From: Sulfitobacter sp. CW3
Lineage (GTDB): Bacteria > Pseudomonadota > Alphaproteobacteria > Rhodobacterales > Rhodobacteraceae
Assembly: GCF_019392245.1 (NCBI RefSeq)
Contig: NZ_JAHXRL010000002.1
Coordinates: forward strand, 248,001-312,000
Reading direction: 5' to 3'
Length of the DNA stretch: 64,000 bases
This document shows positions 27,401-38,165 of this stretch, piece after piece. The notes beneath the pieces are model-generated. The model was not told where the DNA came from. It was given only the letters and a program-made list of their open reading frames with translations, and searched no databases. The position numbers and the translations under genes were made by a program. How positions within the stretch are numbered: the stretch's first letter is position 1; each line of letters opens with the position of its first letter.

Positions 27401-28437
27401 TGACTGCCACTAAAACCAATGCAGGCCGGTTTTTCGAAGATTACAAGGTCGGGCAAAAGCTCAACCATGCGGTACCCCGCACGGTAAAAGGCGGCGAACG
27501 GGCGCTTTATCATGCGCTTTATCCTGCACGCCACGCGCTGTATTCATCCGATCAATTCGCGCAAAGCTGCGGTCTGCCGTTCAGCCCGATGGACGATATG
27601 ATCACCTTTCACATCGTATTCGGCAAAACCGTGCCAGATGTATCGCTGAATGCTGTTGCCAATCTGGGCTATGCCCAAGGCCGCTGGCTGGCCCCCGTTT
27701 GGCCCGGTGATACGCTGCGGTCAGTGTCCGAGGTCATCGGGCTAAAGCAAAATTCGAACGGCAAAACCGGCGTCGTCTATGTGCGCACCTCAGGCTATAA
27801 TCAGGACGACACCAAGGTGTTGGAATATGTCCGCTGGGTGATGGTCCGCAAACGCGACATCAATGCCCCCGCCCCGGCCGAAGTCGTGCCAAACCTGCCA
27901 AAGGCGCTTAGCGTCGGCCAGTTGCATATTCCCGATGATCTGGATTTCACCAACTACGATTTCGCTTTGGCCGGCGAACCGCACCGTTGGGGCGATTACG
28001 AGATCGGCGAAAAGATTGACCATGTTGACGGCGTAACAATCGAAGAAGCCGAACACATGATGGCCACCCGTCTATGGCAGAACACCGCCAAGGTGCATTT
28101 CGACACCTCAGCGCGCCCCGACGGGTCGCGGCTGATTTATGGCGGGCATGTGATTTCGATGGCGCGGGCTTTGTCGTTTAACGGCTTGGCCAATGCGCAG
28201 ATGGTCGTCGGGTTGAACGGCGGCGCGCATGCGAACCCGTGCCTGTCCGGCGACACCATTCGCGCTTGGTCCCAGGTCTTGGACAAAGCCGACACATCCG
28301 CACCCGGCGTCGGCGCGATCAGATTGCGTTTGGTGGCAACCAAGGGCGGCGATCCGTTCAAGCTGAAAGGTGAAGACGGCAAATACCTCCCCGATGTCCT
28401 GCTTGATCTGGACTACTGGGCTTTGATTCCGAAATAG
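27400..28437 (+). CDS. mch: Mesaconyl-C1-CoA hydratase (beta-methylmalyl-CoA dehydratase)
   Basis: A 345-residue double hot-dog MaoC-family hydratase. Its length and layout match Mch of the ethylmalonyl-CoA pathway, which interconverts mesaconyl-CoA and beta-methylmalyl-CoA. Conserved parts are FEDYKVGQKLNHAVPRTV, YSSDQFAQSCGLPFSPMDD, and the second-half segment YGGHVISMARALSFNGL. Last gene of the mcl2 unit; a strong hairpin follows 4 nt after the stop. Confidence 0.92.
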   Translation: MTATKTNAGRFFEDYKVGQKLNHAVPRTVKGGERALYHALYPARHALYSSDQFAQSCGLPFSPMDDMITFHIVFGKTVPDVSLNAVANLGYAQGRWLAPVWPGDTLRSVSEVIGLKQNSNGKTGVVYVRTSGYNQDDTKVLEYVRWVMVRKRDINAPAPAEVVPNLPKALSVGQLHIPDDLDFTNYDFALAGEPHRWGDYEIGEKIDHVDGVTIEEAEHMMATRLWQNTAKVHFDTSARPDGSRLIYGGHVISMARALSFNGLANAQMVVGLNGGAHANPCLSGDTIRAWSQVLDKADTSAPGVGAIRLRLVATKGGDPFKLKGEDGKYLPDVLLDLDYWALIPK

Positions 28438-28441
28438 ATCT

Positions 28442-28476
28442 GTGTTGTGGCGCGCGCCGCTGCTGCGCCACAACAC
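28442..28476 (+). terminator. Hairpin after mch
   Basis: Perfect 12-bp stem GTGTTGTGGCGC / GCGCCACAACAC with an 11-nt GC-rich loop. It begins 4 nt after the mch stop. There is no U tract. The rest of the 398-nt gap to sucC (28438-28835) holds the suc promoter region and a double palindrome; I see no gene in it. Confidence 0.75.
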
Positions 28477-28690
28477 GCCGCACAGGTTTAGCCGGAGCTG
28501 AATGAGAATTTGCACGCTAATCGCGGCTGGCGGCACGTTGGTCAAATTGCGTTTCAGTACAAAACCCCGTCACCAGTACAAAATCAAAGCCCTTGATTTA
28601 CTGGGCATTGAATCAAGTTTTCCGTAAAATCGTTTCAACCAGTAGCGATCGGCACCCTGTTTCAAAGGGCGTTCCTGACTGGCCGAGCAT

Positions 28691-28727
28691 ATTTGTGATC
28701 ACACAGAATTATCGTGTGATCACAAAT
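28691..28727. promoter_or_regulatory. Double palindrome upstream of sucC
   Basis: Perfect 14-nt inverted arms ATTTGTGATCACAC and GTGTGATCACAAAT with a 9-nt centre; each arm contains the palindrome TGTGATCACA. The TTTGTGATCAC / GTGATCACAAA cores are separated by 13 nt, exactly as upstream of sdhC. It lies 109-145 nt before the sucC ATG. Likely a shared TCA-cycle operator. Confidence 0.75.
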
Positions 28728-28835
28728 GTCGCTTTTGTTTGAAAAAAACTGTATTTCCGCGAAAAACTGTTTACCCAGTATCAAGACTCAATCGTATACC
28801 GCGATTTGACTGGAACAAATACGGGACCGTTTTTC

Positions 28836-30029
28836 ATGAACATCCACGAATATCAGGCGAAAGCCCTTTTGCGCACATATGGCGCGCCAGTATCCGACGG
28901 CCGCGTCGTACTGAAAGCAGAAGACGCAAAGACAGCCGCTGGCGCATTGGACGGCCCACTTTGGGTGGTCAAGGCGCAGATCCACGCAGGTGGTCGCGGC
29001 AAAGGGTCCTTTAAGGAAGCCGACGCTGGCGAAAAAGGTGGCGTACGCCTGACCAAATCGGTTGAAGAAGCTGCCGAAGAAGCCAAGAAGATGCTGGGCC
29101 GTACTTTGGTCACGCACCAAACCGGTCCTGCTGGCAAGCAAGTCAACCGTATCTACATCGAAGACGGTTCCGGCATTGAGACAGAATTGTACCTTGCGCT
29201 GCTCGTTGATCGCCAAACATCCCGCGTTGGCTTCGTATGTTCGACCGAAGGCGGCATGGACATCGAAGAGGTCGCCGCATCGACCCCTGAGAAAATCATC
29301 AGCTTTTCGGTAGACCCCGCAACGGGCTATCAGCCATTCCACGGCCGCCGTATTGCGTTCACACTGGGCCTTGAGGGCAAGCAAGTGAAACAATGCGTGA
29401 CCCTGATGGGCCAGCTGTACAAAGCGTTTGTCGAAAAAGACATGGAAATGCTGGAAATCAACCCGCTGATCGTCACAGACAGTGGCGACCTCAAGGTGCT
29501 TGACGCCAAGGTCAGCTTTGATGGCAACGCGATGTACCGTCACGGGGACATCGCCGAACTGCGCGACACCACCGAAGAAGATGCGAAAGAGCTTGAGGCG
29601 TCCAAGTACGACCTGAACTACATCGCGCTTGACGGTGAAATCGGTTGTATGGTGAACGGCGCGGGTCTGGCGATGGCCACAATGGACATCATCAAGCTGT
29701 ATGGTGCCGAGCCTGCGAACTTCCTTGATGTTGGCGGCGGTGCCACCAAAGAGAAAGTAACCGAAGCGTTCAAGATCATCACCTCTGACCCGCAGGTCAA
29801 AGGCATCCTGGTCAACATCTTCGGTGGCATTATGCGCTGCGATGTTATCGCCGAGGGTGTTGTGGCTGCCGTCAAAGAGGTCGGTCTTAAAGTGCCGCTG
29901 GTTGTCCGTCTGGAAGGCACAAACGTTGCCGAAGGCAAAGCGATCATCAACAATTCGGGTCTGGATGTGATTGCCGCTGACAATCTTAAAGACGGCGCAC
30001 AAAAGATCGTGAAAGCCGTTAAGGGTTAA
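28836..30029 (+). CDS. sucC: Succinyl-CoA synthetase beta subunit
   Basis: A 397-residue ADP-forming SucC. The N-terminus [16 protein letters not shown] is canonical, [13 protein letters not shown] binds nucleotide, EINPLIVT and [19 protein letters not shown] follow, and the C-terminus has [14 protein letters not shown] chose the ATG at 28836; an in-frame ATG at 28806 would add ten atypical residues. It works with SucD at substrate-level phosphorylation in the TCA cycle. First gene of the suc cluster. Confidence 0.97.
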   Translation: MNIHEYQAKALLRTYGAPVSDGRVVLKAEDAKTAAGALDGPLWVVKAQIHAGGRGKGSFKEADAGEKGGVRLTKSVEEAAEEAKKMLGRTLVTHQTGPAGKQVNRIYIEDGSGIETELYLALLVDRQTSRVGFVCSTEGGMDIEEVAASTPEKIISFSVDPATGYQPFHGRRIAFTLGLEGKQVKQCVTLMGQLYKAFVEKDMEMLEINPLIVTDSGDLKVLDAKVSFDGNAMYRHGDIAELRDTTEEDAKELEASKYDLNYIALDGEIGCMVNGAGLAMATMDIIKLYGAEPANFLDVGGGATKEKVTEAFKIITSDPQVKGILVNIFGGIMRCDVIAEGVVAAVKEVGLKVPLVVRLEGTNVAEGKAIINNSGLDVIAADNLKDGAQKIVKAVKG

Positions 30030-30071
30030 TCCAAGTGACGCAGCGCCCTTTGAGCATGTGTTTGAATATTT

Positions 30072-30116
30072 ACAGCCGGTATCGCGTTGGCGATGCCGGT
30101 TGTAGCGCATGCTACA
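30072..30116 (+). terminator. Overlapping hairpins between sucC and sucD
   Basis: A 14-bp stem with two G-U pairs (30072-30085 with 30090-30103, 4-nt loop GTTG) is followed by TGTAGC/GCTACA (30101-30106 with 30111-30116). The hairpins share three bases, so they compete. They sit in a 233-nt gap that otherwise shows no gene. This could process or attenuate the transcript. Confidence 0.5.
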
Positions 30117-30262
30117 GTGGCCGCGACATCAACAACGCCCCCGACGCGACATATTTTCAAACTGGATTGGCCTAAGTCAGCCCCGACAAACCGACGGGCC
30201 TACGCCCTCTCAGACAACAATGCTGATCATTCGGCATTACGAACCACAGATAGGAAATTACA

Positions 30263-31150
30263 ATGGCCGTACTCGTAGACGAAAACACCAAAGTGATCTG
30301 TCAGGGCCTTACCGGGTCTCAGGGCACGTTCCACACGGAGCAAGCCATCGCCTATGGCACAAAAATGGTTGGCGGCGTGACACCCGGCAAAGGGGGGCAA
30401 TCGCACCTTGATCTGCCCGTCTTCAACTCTGTCCACGAAGCACGTCATGTCACTGAAGCAAACGCTACAGTGATCTATGTTCCACCGCCCTTCGCAGCAG
30501 ATTCCATCCTCGAGGCGATTGACGCCGAAATGGAACTGATCATCTGCATCACCGAAGGTATCCCGGTTCTGGACATGATGCGCGTCAAGCGCGCGCTGGA
30601 CGGGTCCAAATCGCGCCTGATCGGGCCAAACTGCCCCGGTGTTATCACACCTGACGCCTGCAAGATCGGCATCATGCCGGGTCACATCCACAAGCGCGGC
30701 ACCTGCGGTGTTGTATCGCGTTCGGGCACGCTGACCTATGAAGCGGTAAAACAGACATCCGATCTGGGTCTGGGCCAATCCACGGCTGTCGGCATCGGCG
30801 GCGACCCCATCAAAGGGTCCGAACATATCGATATCCTCGAGATGTTCTTGGCCGATCCGGAAACCCAGTCGATCATCATGATCGGTGAAATCGGTGGCTC
30901 CGCCGAAGAAGAAGCCGCGCAGTTCCTGGCCGATGAAAAGAAGAAAGGCCGTTGGAAACCAACAGCCGGTTTCATCGCAGGCCGTACAGCCCCTCCCGGC
31001 CGTCGCATGGGCCACGCTGGTGCCATCGTTGCTGGTGGTAAAGGCGACGCAGAAAGCAAGATCGAAGCGATGAAAGCCGCCGGTATCGTTGTTGCAGACA
31101 GCCCCGCAACACTGGGCGAAGCTGTACAAGAAGCCATCAACAAGGGCTAA
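30263..31150 (+). CDS. sucD: Succinyl-CoA synthetase alpha subunit
   Basis: A 295-residue SucD. CoA-binding segment [19 protein letters not shown] is near residue 15, [13 protein letters not shown] in the middle, and [17 protein letters not shown] near residue 250 with the phospho-His. AGGAAA lies just before the ATG. It catalyses phosphorylation through the active-site His and pairs with SucC. The gap to sucC is longer than usual (233 nt) and structured. Confidence 0.97.
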   Translation: MAVLVDENTKVICQGLTGSQGTFHTEQAIAYGTKMVGGVTPGKGGQSHLDLPVFNSVHEARHVTEANATVIYVPPPFAADSILEAIDAEMELIICITEGIPVLDMMRVKRALDGSKSRLIGPNCPGVITPDACKIGIMPGHIHKRGTCGVVSRSGTLTYEAVKQTSDLGLGQSTAVGIGGDPIKGSEHIDILEMFLADPETQSIIMIGEIGGSAEEEAAQFLADEKKKGRWKPTAGFIAGRTAPPGRRMGHAGAIVAGGKGDAESKIEAMKAAGIVVADSPATLGEAVQEAINKG

Positions 31151-31158
31151 ACCCCTTT

Positions 31159-31186
31159 GGTCAGGCGGGGAATTCTCCGCCTGACC
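31159..31186 (+). terminator. Hairpin between sucD and sucA
   Basis: Perfect 10-bp stem GGTCAGGCGG / CCGCCTGACC with an 8-nt loop, followed by TCTTCC. It may partially terminate so that sucCD and sucAB are expressed at different levels. Confidence 0.7.
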
Positions 31187-31226
31187 TCTTCCATACAAAC
31201 GTCGCGCTCTCATCAGAGGTATCGCC

Positions 31227-34190
31227 ATGACCGACCAACCGCAAAACGAACAGTTCCACGATTCTTCCTTTTTGGAAGGGCAGAACAGCACCTACCTAGA
31301 AGCGATGTATGCGCGGTATGCAGATGATCCCAACGCTGTGGATCAGGCGTGGCAGGCGTTTTTCCGTGCAATGGATGATGATGACGCAGACGTAAAAGCC
31401 GAAGCCGCAGGTGCCTCGTGGGCGCGCAACGATTGGCCACCCGTGCCGCAGGACGATTTGACCGCCGCGCTGACAGGTGAATGGCCCGCCCCCGTTGAGT
31501 CGAAGGCCGCCGGTCAGAAGATCACCGAAAAAGCCGCCGCCAAAAGCATCGAGCTGTCAGACGCCCAAGTGCAGCGCGCCGTTCTGGACAGCATCCGCGC
31601 TTTGATGTTGATCCGCGCCTACCGTATTCGCGGCCACCTTGCCGCCGACCTTGATCCGCTGGGCATGCGCGAACACACAAGCCATCCCGAGCTTGACCCT
31701 GCCGCCTACGGATTCGGCCCGCAAGACATGGACCGTCCGATTTTCATCGACAATGTTCTGGGTCTGCAAATCGCCACGATGAAGCAGATCGTAGATATCG
31801 TGAAAAGCACCTATTGCGGCACATTTGCCCTGCAATACATGCATATTTCGAACCCCGACGAAGCCGCCTGGCTGAAAGAACGGATCGAAGGCTACGGCAA
31901 GGAAATCCAGTTCACCAAGAATGGTCGCAAGGCGATTTTGAACAAGCTGGTCGAAGCTGAAGGCTTTGAAAAATTCCTGCACGTCAAATACATGGGCACG
32001 AAACGGTTCGGCCTGGACGGTGGTGAATCCCTGATCCCAGCCATGGAACAGGTGATCAAACGCGGTGGCCAGTTGGGTGTCAAAGACATTGTCATTGGTA
32101 TGCCACACCGTGGCCGTTTGTCGGTTCTCGCCAACGTTATGCAGAAACCTTACCGCGCGATTTTCAACGAATTTCAGGGCGGTAGCTTTAAGCCGGAAGA
32201 TGTTGATGGATCGGGCGATGTGAAATATCATCTTGGCGCGTCATCGGACCGCGAATTTGACGGCAACACCGTTCACTTGTCGCTAACCGCCAACCCGTCC
32301 CACCTCGAGGCGGTGAACCCCGTCGTTCTGGGTAAAGTCCGCGCCAAGCAAGACCAGTTGAAAGACAAGGAACGCGGCTCGGTTATGCCGATCCTTCTGC
32401 ACGGCGATGCGGCCTTTGCGGGTCAGGGCGTCGTCGCTGAATGTTTTGCGTTGTCAGGACTGCGGGGCCACCGTACCGGCGGCACCATGCATATCGTGGT
32501 GAACAACCAGATCGGTTTCACCACCGCACCGCATTTCAGCCGCTCCAGCCCGTACCCCACCGACAACGCGCTGGTGGTCGAAGCGCCGATCTTCCACGTC
32601 AATGGTGATGATCCCGAAGCTGTGGTTCACGCTGCACGGGTTGCCACAGAATTCCGCCAAAAATTCCACAAAGATGTTGTTCTGGATATCATCTGCTACC
32701 GCCGCTTTGGTCACAACGAAGGCGACGAGCCGATGTTCACCAACCCGGTGATGTACAAAAAGATCAAAAAGCAAAAAACAACGCTGACGCTTTATACAGA
32801 TCGCCTTGTTAAAGACGGGCTGATCCCCGAAGGCGAGATCGAGGATATGAAAGCCGCGTTCCAAGAGAAGCTGAACACGGAATTCGAGGCCGGCAAAGAA
32901 TACCGCCCGAACAAAGCCGACTGGCTGGATGGTAAATGGTCCCACCTCGATAAGGCCAAGGAAAAGAAATACCAGCGCGGCAAAACCGCCATCGCCAAAG
33001 AAACCATGGCTGATATTGGCAAGGCGCTAACAACTGCGCCGACCGATTTCCCGATGCATAAAACCGTTCACCGGTTGCTGGATGCCAAGGCCGAGATGTT
33101 TAAATCCGGCTCAGGTTTCGACTGGGCCACAGCCGAGGCCTTGGCCTTTGGTTCGCTGTTGACCGAAGGGTACAAGGTTCGCCTGTCTGGCCAAGACTCC
33201 GCTCGCGGTACTTTCTCTCAGCGGCATTCGGCCCTGATCAACCAGGAAAACGAAGACCGCTATTACCCGCTGAACCACATCCGCGAGGGCCAAGCTGAAT
33301 ACGAGGTCATCGATTCGATGCTCTCCGAATATGCGGTTCTGGGTTTCGAATATGGCTATTCGCTGGCTGAACCGAACGCGCTAACCTTGTGGGAAGCGCA
33401 ATTCGGTGATTTCGCCAATGGCGCGCAGATCATGTTTGATCAGTTCATCAGCTCGGGCGAAAGCAAATGGCTGCGCATGTCCGGCCTCGTTTGCCTCATG
33501 CCGCACGGCTATGAGGGGCAAGGGCCTGAACACTCCTCCGCGCGTCTCGAACGTTTCCTGACCATGTGTGGCGGCGACAACTGGATCGTGGCAAACTGCA
33601 CCACGCCTGCGAACTATTTCCACCTGCTGCGCCGGCAGCTGCACCGCAGCTATCGCAAGCCGCTTATGCTGATGACCCCGAAATCGCTGCTGCGTCACAA
33701 AATGGCCGTCAGCAAGGCCGAGGAATTCACCACCGGTTCCAGTTTCCACCGCGTGTTGTGGGATGATGCGCAGCAGGGCAATTCGGACACCAAGCTGGTT
33801 GCCGATGACAAGATCAAGCGCGTCGTAATGTGTTCGGGCAAGGTCTATTATGATCTGCTGGAAGAACGTGACGCCCGCGGCATCAAAGACATTTATCTGC
33901 TTCGTTTCGAACAGTTCTACCCCTTCCCTGCGCAATCCGCAGTCAAGGAGCTGGAGCGGTTCAAGAATGCAGAAATGGTCTGGTGTCAGGAAGAGCCCAA
34001 AAACCAAGGGGCCTGGACCTTTATCGAACCCAATATCGAATGGGTTCTGGGCCGGATCGATGCCACGCACACCCGTCCCGTTTACGCAGGTCGCGCCACA
34101 TCGGCGTCGCCCGCAACGGGTCTGGCCTCACAACACAAAGCACAACAAGCAGCCCTCGTTGACGAAGCGCTGACCATCGAAGGAAAATAA
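31227..34190 (+). CDS. sucA: 2-oxoglutarate dehydrogenase E1 component
   Basis: A 987-residue thiamine-diphosphate enzyme that decarboxylates 2-oxoglutarate. The N-terminal tail has [18 protein letters not shown], with [14 protein letters not shown] as a variable linker. [24 protein letters not shown] near residue 390, and the late [14 protein letters not shown] are conserved. The C-terminus has [12 protein letters not shown]. The stop is 2 nt before sucB. Confidence 0.97.
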   Translation: MTDQPQNEQFHDSSFLEGQNSTYLEAMYARYADDPNAVDQAWQAFFRAMDDDDADVKAEAAGASWARNDWPPVPQDDLTAALTGEWPAPVESKAAGQKITEKAAAKSIELSDAQVQRAVLDSIRALMLIRAYRIRGHLAADLDPLGMREHTSHPELDPAAYGFGPQDMDRPIFIDNVLGLQIATMKQIVDIVKSTYCGTFALQYMHISNPDEAAWLKERIEGYGKEIQFTKNGRKAILNKLVEAEGFEKFLHVKYMGTKRFGLDGGESLIPAMEQVIKRGGQLGVKDIVIGMPHRGRLSVLANVMQKPYRAIFNEFQGGSFKPEDVDGSGDVKYHLGASSDREFDGNTVHLSLTANPSHLEAVNPVVLGKVRAKQDQLKDKERGSVMPILLHGDAAFAGQGVVAECFALSGLRGHRTGGTMHIVVNNQIGFTTAPHFSRSSPYPTDNALVVEAPIFHVNGDDPEAVVHAARVATEFRQKFHKDVVLDIICYRRFGHNEGDEPMFTNPVMYKKIKKQKTTLTLYTDRLVKDGLIPEGEIEDMKAAFQEKLNTEFEAGKEYRPNKADWLDGKWSHLDKAKEKKYQRGKTAIAKETMADIGKALTTAPTDFPMHKTVHRLLDAKAEMFKSGSGFDWATAEALAFGSLLTEGYKVRLSGQDSARGTFSQRHSALINQENEDRYYPLNHIREGQAEYEVIDSMLSEYAVLGFEYGYSLAEPNALTLWEAQFGDFANGAQIMFDQFISSGESKWLRMSGLVCLMPHGYEGQGPEHSSARLERFLTMCGGDNWIVANCTTPANYFHLLRRQLHRSYRKPLMLMTPKSLLRHKMAVSKAEEFTTGSSFHRVLWDDAQQGNSDTKLVADDKIKRVVMCSGKVYYDLLEERDARGIKDIYLLRFEQFYPFPAQSAVKELERFKNAEMVWCQEEPKNQGAWTFIEPNIEWVLGRIDATHTRPVYAGRATSASPATGLASQHKAQQAALVDEALTIEGK

Positions 34191-34192
34191 CC

Positions 34193-35701
34193 ATGACAAG
34201 CGAAGTACGCGTCCCGACACTGGGTGAATCCGTTACCGAAGCGACCGTGGCAACATGGTTCAAAAAACCCGGCGATCAGGTCGAGGTTGACGAAATGCTG
34301 TGCGAGTTGGAAACCGACAAGGTCACCGTCGAAGTGCCCAGCCCGATTGCAGGCACTCTGGCCGATATCGTCGCCGCCGAAGGCGAGACCGTTGGCGTCG
34401 ACGCCCTGCTTGCCAATATCTCTGAAGGCGGCGAAAAGCCTGCCACCAAGCAAGAGAAACCAGCGGCTGCGGCGAAAGTCGAAGCACCAACCGCAGGCGG
34501 TGACGCCATTGATGTCATGGTCCCCACCCTTGGTGAATCCGTGACCGAAGCAACAATCAGCACATGGTTCAAGAAGGTCGGTGATACAGTCGAGGCCGAC
34601 GAAATGCTGTGCGAGCTGGAAACCGACAAGGTCAGCGTCGAGGTTCCGGCCCCTGCTGCCGGTACCCTGACCGAAATCCTGTTCCAAGAGGGTGCCACGG
34701 TCGAGGCCAACGGCAAGCTTGCCGTCATCGCCCAAGGGGCCGGCGGCGTGGCCGCCCCCGCACCAAAGGCTGATGCTCCAGCAGCAGCATCCGCAGCCCC
34801 TGCTTCCGGTGATATCGAAGACGCCCCATCCGCTAAAAAGGCTATGGCCGAAGCCGGTATCACGCGCGATCAGGTCACCGGCACAGGCCGCGATGGCCGC
34901 GTCATGAAAGACGACGTTGCCAAGGCTGTTGCAGCCGGTACTGCCGCAGCAAAGTCAGCCCCCGCCGCTGCCCCACGCGCGCCTTCTGCGCCGCAAGACG
35001 CTTCGCGCGAAGAGCGGGTGAAAATGACCCGTCTGCGTCAAACCATCGCCAAGCGTCTGAAAGACAGCCAGAACACCGCGGCCATGCTGACCACCTATAA
35101 CGAGGTCGACATGACCGAGATTATGGCCCTGCGGAACGAGTACAAAGACCTGTTCCTGAAAAAGCATGGCGTGAAACTCGGCTTCATGTCCTTTTTCACC
35201 AAGGCATGTATCCACGCCCTGCATGAAGTCCCCGAAGTGAACGCCGAAATCGACGGCACCGATGTGGTCTACAAGAACTACGTCAACATGGGCATCGCGG
35301 CTGGTACGCCGACAGGCTTGGTTGTGCCGGTGATTAAAGACGCACAAGACATGTCCTTTGCCACCATCGAAAAATCGATCGGCGAAATGGGGGCAAAAGC
35401 CCGCGATGGCAAGCTGTCGATGGCCGAAATGCAAGGCGGCACCTTCACCATCTCCAACGGTGGTGTTTACGGCTCGCTGATGTCCTCGCCGATCCTGAAC
35501 CCACCACAGTCGGGTATCCTTGGGATGCACAAGATCCAGGACCGCCCGATGGCGATCAACGGTCAGGTCGTGATCCGTCCTATGATGTATCTAGCGCTCA
35601 GCTACGATCACCGTATTGTCGATGGCAAAGGCGCTGTGACCTTCCTTGTCCGCGTCAAAGAAGCACTGGAAGATCCTCGTCGTTTGTTGATGGATCTCTA
35701 A
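34193..35701 (+). CDS. sucB: 2-oxoglutarate dehydrogenase E2 with two lipoyl domains
   Basis: A 502-residue dihydrolipoyllysine-residue succinyltransferase. It carries two tandem lipoyl domains, with lysines in ETDKVTVEV (Lys43) and ETDKVSVEV (Lys146), where E. coli SucB has one. An Ala/Pro-rich linker follows, then the E3-binding segment ([11 protein letters not shown] to [11 protein letters not shown]), and the catalytic domain ends with SYDHRIVDG (His473, Asp477). Starts 2 nt after sucA. The duplicated lipoyl domain is probably a within-gene duplication, since the two are very similar. Confidence 0.96.
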   Translation: MTSEVRVPTLGESVTEATVATWFKKPGDQVEVDEMLCELETDKVTVEVPSPIAGTLADIVAAEGETVGVDALLANISEGGEKPATKQEKPAAAAKVEAPTAGGDAIDVMVPTLGESVTEATISTWFKKVGDTVEADEMLCELETDKVSVEVPAPAAGTLTEILFQEGATVEANGKLAVIAQGAGGVAAPAPKADAPAAASAAPASGDIEDAPSAKKAMAEAGITRDQVTGTGRDGRVMKDDVAKAVAAGTAAAKSAPAAAPRAPSAPQDASREERVKMTRLRQTIAKRLKDSQNTAAMLTTYNEVDMTEIMALRNEYKDLFLKKHGVKLGFMSFFTKACIHALHEVPEVNAEIDGTDVVYKNYVNMGIAAGTPTGLVVPVIKDAQDMSFATIEKSIGEMGAKARDGKLSMAEMQGGTFTISNGGVYGSLMSSPILNPPQSGILGMHKIQDRPMAINGQVVIRPMMYLALSYDHRIVDGKGAVTFLVRVKEALEDPRRLLMDL

Positions 35702-35712
35702 ATAAAACCTGC

Positions 35713-35733
35713 GCGCGGGCAGAACGCCCGCGC
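35713..35733 (+). terminator. Hairpin after sucB
   Basis: GCGCGGGC / GCCCGCGC, 8-bp stem with a 5-nt loop, 11 nt after the sucB stop. It may reduce read-through into the MAPEG genes and lpdA. Confidence 0.65.
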
Positions 35734-35755
35734 CTAAATCGCAAAGGGGTCGACC

Positions 35756-36139
35756 ATGACAGAAACGACAATACTCGCCGCCTACGGTCTGCTGGTTTTG
35801 CTGACCATCCTGCTACAGGTGCTGGGCGGAATGCAGCAACTTAGCCTTGGGTATCTTATCTCGTCACGCGATGAAACGCGGACAGTCAGCGGCATGACGG
35901 CGCGGATCGAACGTGCGCTGGCCAACTCCATTACGGCCATGGCTCTCTTTGCGCCCGCGATCCTTATTCTGGTGGTGCTTGACCGCACCAGCTCGGCCAG
36001 CCTTCTGGCAGCGCAGGTGTTTTTGATCGCCCGTATCGTCTATCTGCCGGTTTATGCCTTTGGCATCCCTGCGGTGCGCACCCTCGTGTGGCTCGCCGGT
36101 TTTGCTGCCACGGCTATCTTGTACTTCCTCGCACTTTAG
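35756..36139 (+). CDS. MAPEG family membrane protein (first)
   Basis: A 127-residue protein with four predicted helices and the MAPEG pattern ARIERALANSITAMALFAPAIL near residue 43, then AQVFLIARIVYLPVYAFGIPAVRTLVW, quoted in overlapping parts. Prokaryotic MAPEG proteins are membrane proteins related to glutathione transferases. It is followed 15 nt later by a paralogue. The two lie between sucB and lpdA. Confidence 0.85.
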   Translation: MTETTILAAYGLLVLLTILLQVLGGMQQLSLGYLISSRDETRTVSGMTARIERALANSITAMALFAPAILILVVLDRTSSASLLAAQVFLIARIVYLPVYAFGIPAVRTLVWLAGFAATAILYFLAL

Positions 36140-36154
36140 AAACTGGACGCTGCG

Positions 36155-36550
36155 ATGGGCCCCGAACTTACCGTCCTCATTCTCGCCGCGCTGGTGCAGG
36201 TGGTAACCTTCGTCATCTATGCCATCCCCGCCAACCTTGAATTGGGGGCGGGATACACCCTGTCCGCCCGTGACCGCGCCCCTACGCGCCAAATGTCCGA
36301 CAGGACGGCACGGCTAGGTCGCGCAATGAACAACATGTTCGAGGCGTTGATCCTGTTCGGCATCGCATCGCTCGCCATCCAGACCACGGATCAAAGCACC
36401 ACCTACACCGCACTTCTCGCCTGGGTGTTTATGGCCGCCCGCATCGCCTATGTCCCCGCCTACGCCTATGGCTTGCGCCCGGGCCGCTCGATCATCTGGG
36501 CGGTTGGCTTTGGCGCAACTGTTCTTATGTTGATTGCAGCGCTCTTCTGA
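36155..36550 (+). CDS. MAPEG family membrane protein (second)
   Basis: A 131-residue paralogue of the preceding protein. It has RTARLGRAMNNMFEALILFG, then AWVFMAARIAYVPAYAYGL and GRSIIWAVGFGATVLML. The pair probably arose by tandem duplication and may form a heteromer, which is inferred. No enzymatic activity can be assigned. A hairpin-rich repeat begins at its stop. Confidence 0.85.
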   Translation: MGPELTVLILAALVQVVTFVIYAIPANLELGAGYTLSARDRAPTRQMSDRTARLGRAMNNMFEALILFGIASLAIQTTDQSTTYTALLAWVFMAARIAYVPAYAYGLRPGRSIIWAVGFGATVLMLIAALF

Positions 36551-36610
36551 GCTTCCAAATGGCCATAAATCCCGGGGGCGTGCGCTTGCGCACGGGGGCA
36601 GCGCCCCATA
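36551..36610. repeat. GC-hairpin intergenic repeat, copy 2
   Basis: Contains CCAAATGG, then AAATCCCGGGGG, then the CGTGCGC/GCGCACG hairpin and GGGGGCAGCGCCCC. It has the same block order as 7555-7609. It lies between the second MAPEG gene and lpdA. Confidence 0.6.
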
Positions 36611-36675
36611 GCTTACTTTCCAACCGGCACGTTGCCTGAAACAATTAATCGCCCGACCTACCAAGGAGACCTTCC

Positions 36676-38064
36676 ATGTCCAGCTACGATGTCATCATCA
36701 TCGGCTCCGGCCCCGGCGGCTACGTATCCGCCATTCGTTGCGCCCAATTGGGCCTCAAGACGGCTTGTGTCGAAGGCCGCGAAACCCTTGGCGGGACCTG
36801 CCTGAACGTGGGCTGCATCCCGTCCAAGGCCATGCTGCACGCAACCCATATGCTGCACGAGGCGGAACATAACTTCGCCGATATGGGTCTCAAAGGCAAA
36901 AGCCCCTCGGTCGATTGGAACCAGATGCTGGCGTATAAGCAAAATACCGTCGACACCAACACCAAGGGCATCGAGTTTCTGTTCAAAAAGAACAAAATCG
37001 ACTGGATCAAAGGCTGGGCCACTGTGCCAGAACCCGGCAAGGTCAAAGTCGGTGACGACATTCACGAAGCCAAGAATATCATCATCGCAACAGGATCAGA
37101 GCCAGCCTCCCTGCCCGGCGTTGAGGTCGACGAGAAAGTCGTCGTGACATCAACCGGCGCGCTGACCCTGAACAAGGTGCCCAAGAAACTGGTCGTGATC
37201 GGGGCCGGCGTGATCGGTCTGGAGCTTGGCTCCGTCTATGCGCGGCTTGGGGCCGAAGTCACCGTTGTCGAATATCTGGATGCGATCACGCCCGGTATGG
37301 ATGGCGAAGTTCAAAAGAACTTGATGAAACTGCTGAAAAAGCAGGGCATCAATTTCGTTATGGGTGCCGCTGTGCAACGCACCGACGCCACAAAAACCAA
37401 GGCCAAGGTGACATATAAACTGCGCAAGGACGACAGCGAACACACGCTGGACGCTGATGTCGTTCTGGTCGCTACAGGCCGCAAGCCGTTTTACGACGGA
37501 CTGGGCCTTGATGGTTTGGGCGTCGAACTGACAAAACGCGGCCAGATTGCCGTGAACGATCATTGGCAGACTTCGATCAACGGTATCTACGCGATCGGTG
37601 ACGTGATCGAGGGCCCGATGCTGGCCCACAAGGCCGAAGACGAAGGCATGGCCGTCGCCGAGGTTGTGGCGGGCAAACACGGGCACGTGAACTACGGCGT
37701 GATCCCCGGTGTGATCTATACCCACCCCGAGGTCGCCAGCGTCGGTGCCACCGAAGAACAGCTCAAGGAAGCGGGCCGCGCCTACAAGGTTGGCAAGTTC
37801 AGCTTTATGGGCAATGCGCGCGCCAAGGCAGTCTTTGCCGGTGACGGCTTTGTCAAAGTTATTGCCGACAAAGAAACAGACCGCATTCTGGGTGCGCATA
37901 TCATCGGGCCAGCGGCTGGTGATCTGATCCACGAGGTCTGCGTTGCCATGGAATTCGGCGCATCTGCCGAAGACTTGGCTATGACATGCCACGCGCACCC
38001 AACCTATTCCGAGGCTGTCCGCGAGGCGGCATTGGCCTGCGGTGATGGCGCGATTCATATGTGA
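36676..38064 (+). CDS. lpdA: Dihydrolipoyl dehydrogenase (E3)
   Basis: A 462-residue flavoprotein that reoxidises the lipoyl groups of SucB with NAD+. FAD motif [14 protein letters not shown], redox disulfide [13 protein letters not shown] with Cys42 and Cys47, NAD motif [21 protein letters not shown]-terminal [14 protein letters not shown] with the His-Glu pair. Located at the end of the sucCDAB cluster, so it is probably the E3 of the 2-oxoglutarate complex. AAGGAGA lies upstream of the ATG. Confidence 0.96.
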   Translation: MSSYDVIIIGSGPGGYVSAIRCAQLGLKTACVEGRETLGGTCLNVGCIPSKAMLHATHMLHEAEHNFADMGLKGKSPSVDWNQMLAYKQNTVDTNTKGIEFLFKKNKIDWIKGWATVPEPGKVKVGDDIHEAKNIIIATGSEPASLPGVEVDEKVVVTSTGALTLNKVPKKLVVIGAGVIGLELGSVYARLGAEVTVVEYLDAITPGMDGEVQKNLMKLLKKQGINFVMGAAVQRTDATKTKAKVTYKLRKDDSEHTLDADVVLVATGRKPFYDGLGLDGLGVELTKRGQIAVNDHWQTSINGIYAIGDVIEGPMLAHKAEDEGMAVAEVVAGKHGHVNYGVIPGVIYTHPEVASVGATEEQLKEAGRAYKVGKFSFMGNARAKAVFAGDGFVKVIADKETDRILGAHIIGPAAGDLIHEVCVAMEFGASAEDLAMTCHAHPTYSEAVREAALACGDGAIHM

Positions 38065-38070
38065 TCGCTT

Positions 38071-38092
38071 GGGTGGGGTTCGCGCCCCACCC
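38071..38092 (+). terminator. Terminator after lpdA
   Basis: GGGTGGGG / CCCCACCC, 8-bp stem with a 6-nt loop, 6 nt after the stop. It closes the suc-lpd cluster. Confidence 0.75.
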
Positions 38093-38165
38093 ATCCGAAC
38101 TCTCGGAAATCTCGAAATCCCGGGTGTTAAAAACTGCCGCTCGGTGTCCGCGCAAATTTATAGGG

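Noticed and set aside
28788..30110. 440-codon open frame on the minus strand opposite sucC
   Set aside because: It is the antisense of a well-conserved sucC gene, has no protein-like motif, and reflects the codon bias of a GC-rich genome.
30227..31291. 354-codon open frame opposite sucD
   Set aside because: Antisense of sucD with a Cys- and Phe-rich composition atypical for a soluble protein; no ribosome-binding site.
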